Of a stretch of 64,000 bases of DNA, positions 25,095 through 34,563 are shown one piece after another (the stretch's first letter is position 1; each line of letters opens with the position of its first letter). The notes under the pieces are model-generated. The model was not told the DNA's origin, ran no database searches, and was given only the letters and a program-made list of their open reading frames with translations. The stretch lies in the NCBI RefSeq assembly GCF_002803075.1, contig NZ_NNBK01000011.1:62001-126000 (forward strand), written 5' to 3'. The DNA is from Streptomyces sp. CB01373 (GTDB lineage: Bacteria > Actinomycetota > Actinomycetes > Streptomycetales > Streptomycetaceae). The translations under genes were made by a program, and so were the position numbers.

Positions 25095-25104
25095 CGGCCA
25101 CCCC

Positions 25105-25132
25105 GGTCCCGCACTCGCCGAGGTGCGGGACC
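25105..25132 (+). terminator. Hairpin between HadB-like gene and murB
   Basis: 10-bp perfect stem GGTCCCGCAC / GTGCGGGACC, loop of 8 nt, without a T tract. Probably a weak or structure-only terminator. Confidence 0.55.
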
Positions 25133-25160
25133 GTCAGCGGGGTCTCGTAGTCTTGGGCGC

Positions 25161-26216
25161 GTGCAGGAACTCCACGACGCGCCCCTCGCCCCGCTGACCA
25201 CGTTCCGGCTGGGCGGCCCCGCGACCCGGCTGATCACCGCGACCACCGACGCCGAGGTGATCGACGCCGTCCGCGAGGCCGACGCCCACGGCACACCGCT
25301 GCTGGTCGTCGGCGGCGGCTCCAACCTGGTCATCGGCGACAAGGGCTTCGACGGCACCGCGCTGCGCATCGCCACCCGCGGCTTCGAACTCACCGGCACG
25401 ACGCTGGAGCTGGCCGCAGGCGAGGTCTGGACGGACGCGGTCGCGCGCACCGTCGAGGCCGGACTCGCCGGCGTCGAGTGCCTGTCCGGCATCCCCGGCT
25501 CCGCGGGCGCCACCCCGATCCAGAACGTCGGGGCGTACGGCCAGGAGGTCTCCTCGACGATCACCGAGGTCGTCGCCTACGACCGCCGTGACGGCCGCAC
25601 GGTGACCCTGGCCAACGAGGAGTGCGCGTTCTCCTACCGGCACAGCCGCTTCAAGTCCGACCCCGAGCGGTACGTCGTCCTGCGCGTCCGTTTCCGGCTG
25701 GAGGACGCCGACGGTATGTCGGCGCCGGTCAAGTACGCCGAGACCGCCCGCGTCCTGGGCGTCGAGGCGGGCGACCGGGTACCGCTCGCCACCGCCCGCG
25801 AGACCGTGCTGAAGCTGCGGGCCGGGAAGGGCATGGTGCTGGACCCCGAGGACCACGACACCTGGTCCGCCGGTTCCTTCTTCACCAACCCGATCCTCAC
25901 GGACACCGACTTCGCCACCTTCCGCGCACGCGTGCGGGAACGGCTCGGCGACGGCGTCGAGCCCCCCGCCTACCCGGCGGGGCAGGGGCACACCAAGACC
26001 TCCGCGGCCTGGCTGATCGACAAGGCGGCCTTCACCAAGGGATACGGCACCGGACCGGCCCGGATCTCCACCAAGCACACCCTGGCCCTGACCAACCGCG
26101 GCGGCGCGACCACCGAGGATCTGCTGGCCCTGGCCCGCGAGGTGGTGGCCGGGGTCCGCGAGGCCTTCGGCATCACCCTGGTCAACGAGCCGGTGACGGT
26201 CGGCGTGAGCCTGTAG
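25161..26216 (+). CDS. murB: UDP-N-acetylmuramate dehydrogenase
   Basis: 351 residues. Flavoprotein that reduces UDP-GlcNAc-enolpyruvate to UDP-MurNAc with NADPH in peptidoglycan precursor synthesis. FAD-binding blocks LLVVGGGSNLVIGDKGFDG and SGIPGSAGATPIQNVGAYG are present; the catalytic Ser lies in SAGSFFTNP and the acid Glu in LVNEPVTVG near the C-terminus. GTG 25161 starts the protein at MQELHDAPLAPLTTFRLGG. Cytoplasmic. Confidence 0.95.
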   Translation: MQELHDAPLAPLTTFRLGGPATRLITATTDAEVIDAVREADAHGTPLLVVGGGSNLVIGDKGFDGTALRIATRGFELTGTTLELAAGEVWTDAVARTVEAGLAGVECLSGIPGSAGATPIQNVGAYGQEVSSTITEVVAYDRRDGRTVTLANEECAFSYRHSRFKSDPERYVVLRVRFRLEDADGMSAPVKYAETARVLGVEAGDRVPLATARETVLKLRAGKGMVLDPEDHDTWSAGSFFTNPILTDTDFATFRARVRERLGDGVEPPAYPAGQGHTKTSAAWLIDKAAFTKGYGTGPARISTKHTLALTNRGGATTEDLLALAREVVAGVREAFGITLVNEPVTVGVSL

Positions 26217-26255
26217 ACGCCTAAGACGCGACAGCACACAAGGGGAGGGGAAACC

Positions 26256-26978
26256 ATGGGGAAGCAACACGGCAGACGTGCCGCCGCGGCCGTGGCCACG
26301 GCCTTCCTGGCGGGCGTGCTCGCCACGGGATGCGGCAAGGGCGGCACACCGGCCGGGGGCGGGGAGCCGGAAGCGGCGGCGGCGTACACGAGCGTGTCGG
26401 AGATCGACGAGAGGCTCGCACCGGACGGCACCACCGTCCGCGTCGGATCCCCCCACGCCAAGACCGTCGTCCACCTGTACGAGGACCTGCGCTGCCCGGT
26501 CTGCGCGGAGTTCGAGACCGAGGGCGGCGGCGAGGGCCTGCGCGAGCTGGTCCTGGCCGGCGAGGTCCGGGCCGACTACACGCTGGCCTCCTTCCTCGAC
26601 GACCGGCTCGGCGGCGAGGGCTCCAAGAAGGCCGCCAACGCCCTGCGGGCCGCCCTGGACGCGGGCAAGTTCGCCGAGTACCACGAGGTGCTCTTCGCGC
26701 ACCAGCCCGAGGAGGAGGTCGACGGCTACACCGACGCCTTCCTGCTGGACATGGCCTCCAAGGTCCCGGGCCTGCGCGGGGCGGAGTTCGACGCGGCGGT
26801 CAAGGGCATGAAGCACCGCGACTTCGTGACCTCCTCCGAGAAGGCGTTCGACACGTCGGGCGTGTCCGGCACGCCCACCATGAAGGTCGACGGCAGGACC
26901 GTCGACGCGGCGCTGGCCGGCGGCATCTTCGACAAGGAGACGCTGCCCCTGGTGATCGGCGCTTTGGCACGGTCCTGA
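26256..26978 (+). CDS. DsbA-like thioredoxin-fold lipoprotein
   Basis: 240 residues. A basic, hydrophobic signal ends in a lipobox LATGC with lipidated C26, so the protein is anchored outside the membrane. The thioredoxin-like domain has a CPVC active site (C80, C83) in LYEDLRCPVCAEFE and the cis-Pro loop in GVSGTPTMKVDG. Likely a thiol-disulfide oxidoreductase acting on secreted or wall proteins. ATG 26256 has AGGGGAGGGG 5 nt upstream. 39 bp after murB, so may be cotranscribed; convergent with the deaminase gene. Confidence 0.88.
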   Translation: MGKQHGRRAAAAVATAFLAGVLATGCGKGGTPAGGGEPEAAAAYTSVSEIDERLAPDGTTVRVGSPHAKTVVHLYEDLRCPVCAEFETEGGGEGLRELVLAGEVRADYTLASFLDDRLGGEGSKKAANALRAALDAGKFAEYHEVLFAHQPEEEVDGYTDAFLLDMASKVPGLRGAEFDAAVKGMKHRDFVTSSEKAFDTSGVSGTPTMKVDGRTVDAALAGGIFDKETLPLVIGALARS

Positions 26979-27012
26979 CCGCCGCGCCCCCGGAACAGGC
27001 CCTGGCCCGCCG

Positions 27013-28077
27013 TCAGCCCGCCAGCCAGTCGTCCACTCCCGACAGCAGCTTCTCCCGCATGTCCGAGGGGGCAGCCGACGCGCGGATCGACTGGCGGGCC
27101 AGCTCCGCCAGTTCGGCGTCCGTGAAGGCGTGGTGGCGGCGGGCGATGTCGTACTGCGCCGCCAGCCGGGAGCCGAACAGCAGCGGATCGTCGGCGCCCA
27201 GGGCCATCGGGACGCCCGCCTCGAACAGCCGGCGCAGGGGGACGTCCTCGGGCTTGTCGTACACGCCGAGGGCCACGTTCGACGCCGGGCACACCTCGCA
27301 GGTCACGCCACGGTCGGCCAGTCGGCTCAGCAGCCGCGGGTCCTCGGCCGCGCGCACCCCGTGGCCGACCCGGTGGGCCTGGAGGTCGTCCAGGCAGTCG
27401 CTCACCGAGGAGGGGCCGGTCAGCTCGCCGCCGTGCGGGGCCGCGAACAGGCCGCCGTCCCGTGCGATCGCGAACGCCCGGTCGAAGTCCCGCGCCATGC
27501 CCCTGCGTTCGTCGTTCGACAGGCCGAAGCCGACGACGCCGCGGTCCCGGTAGCGCACCGCGAGGCGGGCCAGCGTACGGGCGTCCAGGGGGTGCTTCAT
27601 ACGGTTCGCGGCGACCAGGACCCGCATCCCGAGGCCCGTCTCGCGCGACGCCGTCTCCACCGCGTCGAGGATGATCTCCAGCGCCGGGATCAGCCCGCCC
27701 AGGCGCGGCGCGTACGAGGTCGGGTCGACCTGGATCTCCAGCCACCCCGAGCCGTCCTTGACGTCCTCCTCGGCGGCCTCCCGCACCAGCCGCCGGATGT
27801 CGTCCGGTTCCCGCAGGCAGGAGCGTGCCGCGTCGTACAGCCGCTGGAAGCGGAACCAGCCCCGTTCGTCCGTCGCCCGCAGCCGCGGCGGCTCCCCGCT
27901 GATCAGGGCCGCCGTCAGCGCCTCGGGCAGCCGCACGCCGTACTTGTCGGCGAGTTCCAGCAGGGTGGTGGGCCGCATCGACCCGGTGAAGTGCAGGTGC
28001 AGATGGGCTTTCGGCAGCTCAGAGAGATCACGCACACCCGGGGGGTTCGGGGGGAGTCCCCCTGAAGAGCACAACAT
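27013..28077 (-). CDS. Adenosine deaminase-family purine deaminase
   Basis: 354 residues. Zinc and substrate residues of the adenosine/AMP deaminase family are visible: HLHLHFTGSMRP, APHGGELTGPSSV (HxGE), HRVGHGVRA and the Asp pair in ALGADDPLLFGS. The purine substrate, adenosine or a related aminopurine, cannot be fixed from the motifs alone. The start is uncertain: ATG 28077 is used, but its AGGA abuts the codon; a GTG (near 28026) directly before RDLSELPKAHLHLH would fit the family length better but lacks an RBS. Confidence 0.87.
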   Translation of the reverse strand: MLCSSGGLPPNPPGVRDLSELPKAHLHLHFTGSMRPTTLLELADKYGVRLPEALTAALISGEPPRLRATDERGWFRFQRLYDAARSCLREPDDIRRLVREAAEEDVKDGSGWLEIQVDPTSYAPRLGGLIPALEIILDAVETASRETGLGMRVLVAANRMKHPLDARTLARLAVRYRDRGVVGFGLSNDERRGMARDFDRAFAIARDGGLFAAPHGGELTGPSSVSDCLDDLQAHRVGHGVRAAEDPRLLSRLADRGVTCEVCPASNVALGVYDKPEDVPLRRLFEAGVPMALGADDPLLFGSRLAAQYDIARRHHAFTDAELAELARQSIRASAAPSDMREKLLSGVDDWLAG

Positions 28078-28154
28078 TCCTGGATGGTGCCGCACGTTCC
28101 CCGTGCCCCGGTAGTCGTTTCCCCATTCGTGGTCTTGCTCGCACAAATGAAGGA

Positions 28155-28192
28155 GCGCTCGCAGGCCACTCACGTGAGTGGCCTGCGAGCGC
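28155..28192 (-). terminator. 38-nt perfect palindrome downstream of the aminotransferase gene
   Basis: GCGCTCGCAGGCCACTCAC (28155-28173) is followed immediately by its exact reverse complement. On the minus strand it lies 20 nt after the aspartate aminotransferase stop and is followed by CTCCTTCATTTG, so a terminator is the simplest reading. A zero-spacer 19-bp inverted repeat is unusual. Confidence 0.75.
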
Positions 28193-28211
28193 CCGCAAAC
28201 GGAAGCGGAAC

Positions 28212-29438
<1,227 letters not shown>

Positions 29439-29582
29439 ACCGTCCATCGTTTCAGACCGGAAACACCCGGGGCACGCCGTTCCACAGGGTGAACAAGTCC
29501 GGTCGAACCTCCGGACATCCGTCCGGATCCGGTCCTCGGCCAGGCGATCTTCCAGTGATCGGGGCCGGTTGGGCACTTTCTG

Positions 29583-29612
29583 TTCGACGACCGGCGCCGG
29601 AACACGTACACT
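29583..29612 (+). promoter_or_regulatory. Candidate promoter for tRNA-Trp/secE
   Basis: TTCGAC (29583-29588) and TACACT (29607-29612) separated by 18 bp, in the divergent 260-bp gap between aspC and tRNA-Trp, about 85 bp upstream of the tRNA. Confidence 0.4.
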
Positions 29613-29697
29613 CTCACCTCGTTGGTCTTCAGCAGCCGCTGTCGCACCCGGTGCACACCGAGCACCCGGTCGTATGCGGTACGTTGGGGGCACACAA

Positions 29698-29770
29698 AGG
29701 GTCGTAGCTCAATTGGTAGAGCACTGGTCTCCAAAACCAGCGGTTGGGGGTTCGAGTCCCTCCGGCCCTG
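29698..29770 (+). tRNA. tRNA-Trp (CCA)
   Basis: Acceptor AGGGTCG pairs with CGGCCCT (one T-G), discriminator G. Anticodon loop CTCCAAA within CTGGT/ACCAG gives CCA. 73 nt. Located directly before secE-nusG, as in other actinobacteria. Confidence 0.95.
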
Positions 29771-29877
29771 CTACACACACCATCGCCAGGATGTGTGCGC
29801 ATGTACGTACAGCAATGCACCGCCGTGCGGCTCGACCGGGCGCGGCACGGCCACGACCCGGAATCAGGTGAGGACGA

Positions 29878-30162
29878 ATGACGGACGCCGTGGGCTCCCT
29901 CGACACGCCTGATGCCCAGGACGAGGTGACGGACTCCAAGAAGGCCCGCAAGGGTGGCAAGCGTGGCAAGAAGGGCCCGCTGAAGCGCCTTGCTCTCTTC
30001 TACCGTCAGATCATCGCGGAACTCCGCAAGGTCGTCTGGCCGACTCGCAATCAGCTGACGACGTACACCACCGTGGTGATTGTCTTCGTCGTCATCATGA
30101 TCGGCCTGGTGACCGTGATTGACTATGGGCTCAACCACGCGGCCAAGTACGTCTTCGGCTGA
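29878..30162 (+). CDS. secE: Preprotein translocase subunit SecE
   Basis: 94 residues. A charged N-terminus (KKARKGGKRGKKGPLKRLAL) precedes the family motif FYRQIIAELRKVVWPTRNQ and one transmembrane helix (about 66-86). SecE clamps SecY in the Sec channel. ATG 29878 has a GGTGAGGACGA purine run upstream. It is the short one-helix form usual outside E. coli. Followed by a terminator-like hairpin before nusG. Confidence 0.95.
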   Translation: MTDAVGSLDTPDAQDEVTDSKKARKGGKRGKKGPLKRLALFYRQIIAELRKVVWPTRNQLTTYTTVVIVFVVIMIGLVTVIDYGLNHAAKYVFG

Positions 30163-30174
30163 GCCAAGAGCGAA

Positions 30175-30203
30175 GGGCGCCGCGGTTACCGGCGCCCCTT
30201 TTC
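30175..30203 (+). terminator. Intrinsic terminator between secE and nusG
   Basis: 7-bp stem GGGCGCC / GGCGCCC with loop GCGGTTACC, followed by CTTTTCGC. It ends about 40 bp before nusG, so could partly separate secE from nusG expression. Confidence 0.7.
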
Positions 30204-30243
30204 GCATGTTCCACCCCTATGTATCCAGGAAGAAGCAGCCACC

Positions 30244-31062
30244 GTGTCTGACCCGAACCTGAACGACGCCATCGAGCCGACCGAGTCCGTGGATGACGAG
30301 CTCGACATCGTCGAGGGTGCGGACGAGGTCGACGAGGCCGAGGCTGCCGAAGCCGCCGCGGGCGAGTCGGCCGAGGAGGCCGCCGTCCACGTCGTGGACG
30401 AGGCGGCCGAGGGTGAGGCCGAGGAAGAGGAGCCGGAGCCCGAGGTCGACCCGGTCACCAAGCTCCGCGAGGAACTGCGCACGCTGCCCGGCGAGTGGTA
30501 CGTCATCCACACCTACGCCGGCTACGAGAAGCGCGTGAAGGCCAACCTGGAGCAGCGCGCCGTCTCGCTGAACGTCGAGGACTTCATCTACCAGGCCGAG
30601 GTGCCCGAGGAAGAGATCGTCCAGATCAAGAACGGCGAGCGCAAGACCGTCCGGCAGAACAAGCTGCCCGGCTACGTCCTGGTCCGCATGGACCTGACGA
30701 ACGAGTCCTGGGGCGTCGTCCGTAACACCCCGGGCGTCACCGGATTCGTCGGCAACGCCTACGACCCGTACCCGCTGTCCCTGGACGAGATCGTGAAGAT
30801 GCTCGCCCCGGAGGCGGAGGAGAAGGCCGCCCGCGAGGCCGCCGAGGCCGAGGGCAAGCCGGCCCCGCAGCGCAAGGTCGAGGTCCAGGTGCTGGACTTC
30901 GAGGTCGGCGACTCGGTCACCGTCACCGACGGCCCGTTCGCCACGCTCCAGGCCACGATCAACGAGATCAACCCGGACTCCAAGAAGGTCAAGGGCCTCG
31001 TCGAGATCTTCGGCCGCGAGACCCCGGTCGAGCTGAGCTTCGACCAGATCCAGAAGAACTAG
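30244..31062 (+). CDS. nusG: Transcription termination/antitermination factor NusG
   Basis: 272 residues. An acidic N-terminal extension of about 75 residues (Glu/Asp/Ala-rich) is followed by the NGN domain (EWYVIHTYAGYEKRVKANLE) and a C-terminal KOW domain (FEVGDSVTVTDGPFATLQAT). NusG binds RNA polymerase and links it to Rho or the ribosome. GTG 30244 has AGGAAGAAG upstream. The extension is typical of Streptomyces NusG and is absent from E. coli NusG. Confidence 0.95.
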   Translation: MSDPNLNDAIEPTESVDDELDIVEGADEVDEAEAAEAAAGESAEEAAVHVVDEAAEGEAEEEEPEPEVDPVTKLREELRTLPGEWYVIHTYAGYEKRVKANLEQRAVSLNVEDFIYQAEVPEEEIVQIKNGERKTVRQNKLPGYVLVRMDLTNESWGVVRNTPGVTGFVGNAYDPYPLSLDEIVKMLAPEAEEKAAREAAEAEGKPAPQRKVEVQVLDFEVGDSVTVTDGPFATLQATINEINPDSKKVKGLVEIFGRETPVELSFDQIQKN

Positions 31063-31097
31063 CTCGCCGCGGTTCTTTCTGGACCCACCGCTTCCGC

Positions 31098-31143
31098 GCA
31101 GGTCAGGCGATCGCTCGAGCGGTCGCCTGACCTGCTCGGTTTT
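31098..31143 (+). terminator. Terminator after nusG
   Basis: GCAGGTCAGGCGA (31098-31110) pairs perfectly with TCGCCTGACCTGC (31123-31135), extended inward by TCGCT/AGCGG, followed by TCGGTTTTC. Separates nusG from the rplKA unit. Confidence 0.85.
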
Positions 31144-31241
31144 CAGCCGCACAGTCATACCCGTTATCGTTGTGCGGTATGCCTGCGTCCGGGTGGTACC
31201 CGAGCGCAGGCAGGACCCGAATCGAAAGGACCCGGAGAGCA

Positions 31242-31676
31242 ATGCCTCCCAAGAAGAAGAAGGTCACGGGGCTCATCAAGCTCCAGATCCAGGCCGGCGC
31301 AGCCAACCCGGCTCCGCCGGTCGGCCCGGCGCTGGGTCAGCACGGCGTCAACATCATGGAGTTCTGCAAGGCCTACAACGCCGCGACCGAGTCGCAGCGC
31401 GGTTGGGTCATCCCGGTGGAGATCACGGTCTACGAGGACCGTTCCTTCACCTTCATCACCAAGACGCCGCCGGCCGCCAAGATGATCCTCAAGGCCGCGG
31501 GCGTGGAGAAGGGCTCCGGCGAGCCGCACAAGACCAAGGTCGCCAAGATCACCGAGGCGCAGGTCCGCGAGATCGCCCAGACCAAGCTGCCCGACCTCAA
31601 CGCCAACGACCTGGACGCCGCCGCGAAGATCATCGCCGGCACCGCGCGTTCCATGGGCGTCACGGTCGAGGGCTGA
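31242..31676 (+). CDS. rplK: 50S ribosomal protein L11
   Basis: 144 residues, MPPKKKKVTGLIKLQIQAGA through GTARSMGVTVEG. The N-terminal proline-rich helix PAPPVGPALGQHGVN is the thiostrepton/GTPase-centre region and matches the family. ATG 31242 has GGAGA 5 nt upstream. First gene of the rplK-rplA pair; 95 bp of hairpin-rich spacer follows. Confidence 0.97.
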   Translation: MPPKKKKVTGLIKLQIQAGAANPAPPVGPALGQHGVNIMEFCKAYNAATESQRGWVIPVEITVYEDRSFTFITKTPPAAKMILKAAGVEKGSGEPHKTKVAKITEAQVREIAQTKLPDLNANDLDAAAKIIAGTARSMGVTVEG

Positions 31677-31696
31677 ACCCCACCTTCGTAGCACCA

Positions 31697-31735
31697 TGCG
31701 GCCGAAGGCCGCACGTGGCAGGGCCGGCTCGGCCC
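31697..31735 (+). promoter_or_regulatory. Twin hairpins in the rplK-rplA spacer
   Basis: TGCGGCC-gaa-GGCCGCA (31697-31713) and GGGCC-ggctc-GGCCC (31721-31735) stack closely 37 nt before rplA. They could be an r-protein binding or mRNA processing site; there is no T tract. Confidence 0.45.
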
Positions 31736-31771
31736 GTACCACGACTCCTTACAGAACACACAGGAGCAGTT

Positions 31772-32497
31772 GTGAGCAAGCGCAGCAAGGCTCTCCGCGC
31801 TGCGGACGCCAAGATCGACCGGGAGAAGCAGTACGCCCCGCTCGAGGCCGTCCGTCTCGCCAAGGAGACCTCCACGACCAAGTTCGACGCCACCGTCGAG
31901 GTCGCCTTCCGCCTGGGTGTCGACCCGCGCAAGGCCGACCAGATGGTCCGTGGCACCGTGAACCTTCCGCACGGCACCGGTAAGACCGCCCGGGTCCTGG
32001 TCTTCGCGACCGGTGACCGTGCCGAGGCCGCACGTGCCGCCGGCGCCGACATCGTCGGCGCGGACGAGCTGATCGACGAGGTGGCGAAGGGCCGTCTGGA
32101 CTTCGACGCCGTCGTCGCCACCCCGGACCTCATGGGCAAGGTCGGCCGCCTCGGCCGCGTCCTCGGCCCGCGTGGTCTGATGCCGAACCCCAAGACCGGC
32201 ACCGTCACCCCCGACGTGACCAAGGCCGTCACGGACATCAAGGGCGGCAAGATCGAGTTCCGCGTCGACAAGCACTCGAACCTGCACTTCATCATCGGCA
32301 AGACGTCGTTCGACGACACCAAGCTGGTGGAGAACTACGGCGCGGCCCTGGAGGAGATCCTCCGTCTGAAGCCGTCCGCCGCCAAGGGTCGCTACATCAA
32401 GAAGGCCGGCATCACCACCACGATGGGCCCCGGCATCCCGGTCGACCCGAACCGCACCCGCAACCTCCTCGTCGAGGAGGACCCGGCCGCGGTCTGA
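31772..32497 (+). CDS. rplA: 50S ribosomal protein L1
   Basis: 241 residues from VSKRSKALRAADAKIDREKQ. Family signature GKVGRLGRVLGPRGLMPNPK at about 130-149. L1 forms the mobile stalk at the E site and in many bacteria represses its own operon. GTG 31772 has CAGGAG 6 nt upstream; TTG 31770 is out of frame. Followed by a strong terminator. Confidence 0.96.
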   Translation: MSKRSKALRAADAKIDREKQYAPLEAVRLAKETSTTKFDATVEVAFRLGVDPRKADQMVRGTVNLPHGTGKTARVLVFATGDRAEAARAAGADIVGADELIDEVAKGRLDFDAVVATPDLMGKVGRLGRVLGPRGLMPNPKTGTVTPDVTKAVTDIKGGKIEFRVDKHSNLHFIIGKTSFDDTKLVENYGAALEEILRLKPSAAKGRYIKKAGITTTMGPGIPVDPNRTRNLLVEEDPAAV

Positions 32498-32518
32498 GCC
32501 AACGGCTCGCACAGCTGA

Positions 32519-32568
32519 GGGACGAGTCCCGCAACCTTTTCGGGTGCGGGGCTCGTCCCTTTTCTGTG
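32519..32568 (+). terminator. rplA terminator
   Basis: 15-bp stem GGGACGAGTCCCGCA / TGCGGGGCTCGTCCC (one T-G pair) with a loop of about 13 nt, followed by TTTTCTG. Confidence 0.9.
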
Positions 32569-32685
32569 GGACTCCTGTACGGCGTATTCCGTACGCCCGT
32601 GCACGACGTCCTGTGCGACTTTCGTACGCCTGTCACAGGGCTGCGTTAGCGTGAAGATCACAGCAACCGCATAGGGGTGGGACGA

Positions 32686-33621
32686 ATGAAGAGCACGACC
32701 GCGCGCCGTATCACGCTCTCCGTCGTGGCGGTGACCTGTCTGACGGCACTGACCGCCTGCGGCTCCTCGGGCGGCTCGTCCGGTTCCTCCAAAGGCTCGG
32801 GCAAGGACGACGGCACGGCCGGCCGGGGCCCCGCCAAGGTGAGCCCCGTCGCGGCCCTGCGCTCCGCCGACACCTCCACCGCCGGGGCCGACTCGGCCCG
32901 GGTGTCGACGACGACCAGCCTCGGCACCCTGATGTCGATGAAGGGCAGCGGCACCCTCGACTGGGCCGACGGTCTCACCGGCCGGCTCACGCTCACCTAC
33001 ACCGGCGGCACCGTCGCCGAGACGATGCGCCAGATCGGCGCCACGACGATGGAGGCGCGGTACCTGCCCGACGCCTACTACGCGCACATGAGCGACGCCT
33101 ACGCGCGGCAGGTGGGCGGCAAGCACTGGATCCGGTACCGCTACGAGGACCTCGGGGCCCTCGCCGGCGGCTCCGGCGCGTACATGCAGGAGCAGTTGAA
33201 GAGCGCCACACCGAACCAGTCGGTGAAGCTGCTGCTGGTCTCCGGCGACGTCAGGAAGGTCGGCGAGGCGACGGTGCGCGGCGAGCACACCACGCACTAC
33301 GCGGGCACGGTGAACGTCGCCGACTTCGCCGGCAAGAACTCGAACCTGCCCAAGCGCCAGATGGACGACCTGAAGAAGCAGCTCAGCAAGGCGGGGGTCA
33401 CCACGGAGACCATCGACATCTGGGTCAACGACCAGGACCTGCTGGTCAAGAAGGTGGAGAAGGCCGAGACGGCGACCGGCACGATGACCACCACCGCCTA
33501 CTTCAGCGACTACGGAGTGAAGACCGCCGTCCAGGCGCCCCCGGCCGGCGACACCAGCGACTTCAAGGACCTGATCGCGTCGCAGGGCGCCGCCGCGGGC
33601 GGCAGCGGCATCAGTTCCTGA
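32686..33621 (+). CDS. Putative lipoprotein of the LppX/LprG-like type
   Basis: 311 residues. A Tat-free signal MKSTTARRITLSVVAVTCLT ends in a lipobox LTAC with lipidated C25, followed by a Gly/Ser linker. The mature part (from about residue 55) contains repeated beta-strand-like stretches (GTLDWADGLTGRLTLTYTGG, HYAGTVNVADFAG, DIWVNDQDLLVKKVEKAE) resembling LppX/LprAFG lipid-binding lipoproteins or LolA-like folds. ATG 32686 has GGGGTGGGA upstream. It sits between rplA and rplJ, splitting two r-protein units, with its own terminator on the upstream side. Substrate unknown. Confidence 0.78.
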   Translation: MKSTTARRITLSVVAVTCLTALTACGSSGGSSGSSKGSGKDDGTAGRGPAKVSPVAALRSADTSTAGADSARVSTTTSLGTLMSMKGSGTLDWADGLTGRLTLTYTGGTVAETMRQIGATTMEARYLPDAYYAHMSDAYARQVGGKHWIRYRYEDLGALAGGSGAYMQEQLKSATPNQSVKLLLVSGDVRKVGEATVRGEHTTHYAGTVNVADFAGKNSNLPKRQMDDLKKQLSKAGVTTETIDIWVNDQDLLVKKVEKAETATGTMTTTAYFSDYGVKTAVQAPPAGDTSDFKDLIASQGAAAGGSGISS

Positions 33622-33639
33622 GCCGCCTCCCGGGGCGGA

Positions 33640-33915
33640 TTTGCTTTGCGATGACGCCTTCCCGTACGCTCCCACAGAAGCCAAAGACCGCTGGTCGTTG
33701 CCGTGCACTCGAACGAGGGTGCGGTGGCCGAAGGATCCGCTGAACTGCGGACGACCCGCGCAGGTGACTGTGGAAGAACTCCCGGAGCACACGTCGATCC
33801 CCGTGTGTGCGCCCGGTCGAGTCCGCCCCGTGCGCCTGCGCCGGGGCGTTTCGTTTTCCCCAGTCCTCCTTCGGGTCCGCGCGGTCCGAATCACCCGGAA
33901 GGAGGCCGAGGCTCT
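33640..33915 (+). promoter_or_regulatory. rplJ leader (L10-type autoregulatory leader region)
   Basis: A roughly 275-nt untranslated stretch before rplJ with several GC-rich stems, ending in an intrinsic-terminator hairpin. Position and length match the L10(L12)4-binding leaders that repress rplJL in many bacteria. No gene was found in this gap. The specific kink-turn binding site was not verified. Confidence 0.6.
33824..33858 (+). terminator. Attenuator hairpin in the rplJ leader
   Basis: CGCCCCG (33824-33830) / CGGGGCG (33842-33848), then TTTCGTTTT. It stands 58 nt upstream of rplJ, a layout that fits premature termination controlled by L10-L12. Confidence 0.7.
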
Positions 33916-34446
33916 ATGGCGAGGCCCGACAAGGCTGCCGCGGTTGCGGAGCTGACGGACAAGTTCCGCAGCTCCAACGCCGCCGTGCTGACCGAGTACC
34001 GCGGTCTCACCGTGGCGCAGCTCAAGACGCTGCGCCGGTCGCTCGGTGAGAACGCCCAGTACGCCGTGGTGAAGAACACGCTGACCAAGATTGCGGCCAA
34101 CGAGGCCGGGATCACGCTGGACGACCAGCTCTTCGCTGGTCCGACGGCCGTCGCCTTCGTCACCGGTGACCCGGTGGAGTCGGCGAAGGGTCTCCGTGAC
34201 TTCGCCAAGGACAACCCGAATCTCGTCATCAAGGGCGGTGTCCTTGACGGCAAGGCGCTGTCCGCCGACGAGATCAAGAAGCTTGCGGACCTCGAGTCCC
34301 GCGAGGTTCTGCTCTCCAAGCTGGCCGGTGCGTTCAAGGGCAAGCAGTCCCAGGCTGCCTCTGTCTTCCAGGCGCTCCCGTCGAAGCTCGTCCGCACCGT
34401 GGACGCGCTTCGTGCCAAGCAGGACGAGCAGGGCGGTGCCGAGTAA
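33916..34446 (+). CDS. rplJ: 50S ribosomal protein L10
   Basis: 176 residues. N-terminal rRNA-binding domain MARPDKAAAVAELTDKFRSS, YRGLTVAQLKTLRRSLGE and YAVVKNTLTKIAANEAGI; C-terminal helix for L7/L12 dimers. Base of the ribosomal stalk. ATG 33916 has GGAAGGAGG upstream. Precedes rplL by 117 bp. Confidence 0.96.
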   Translation: MARPDKAAAVAELTDKFRSSNAAVLTEYRGLTVAQLKTLRRSLGENAQYAVVKNTLTKIAANEAGITLDDQLFAGPTAVAFVTGDPVESAKGLRDFAKDNPNLVIKGGVLDGKALSADEIKKLADLESREVLLSKLAGAFKGKQSQAASVFQALPSKLVRTVDALRAKQDEQGGAE

Positions 34447-34563
34447 CTCGGCTCGCTTTCTGATCCTCGCCGCCTGACGCGGCGAGGGTCTCAGCGGGCC
34501 GACGTACGCCCGCCACACCCAGTACATCCGGCACCCGCCGAATTAGTGGAAGGATCGCCCATC

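Noticed and set aside
32392..34527. A 711-codon minus-strand open frame across rplA end, lipoprotein and rplJ
   Set aside because: Crosses two terminators and a leader, with no family match; antisense shadow.
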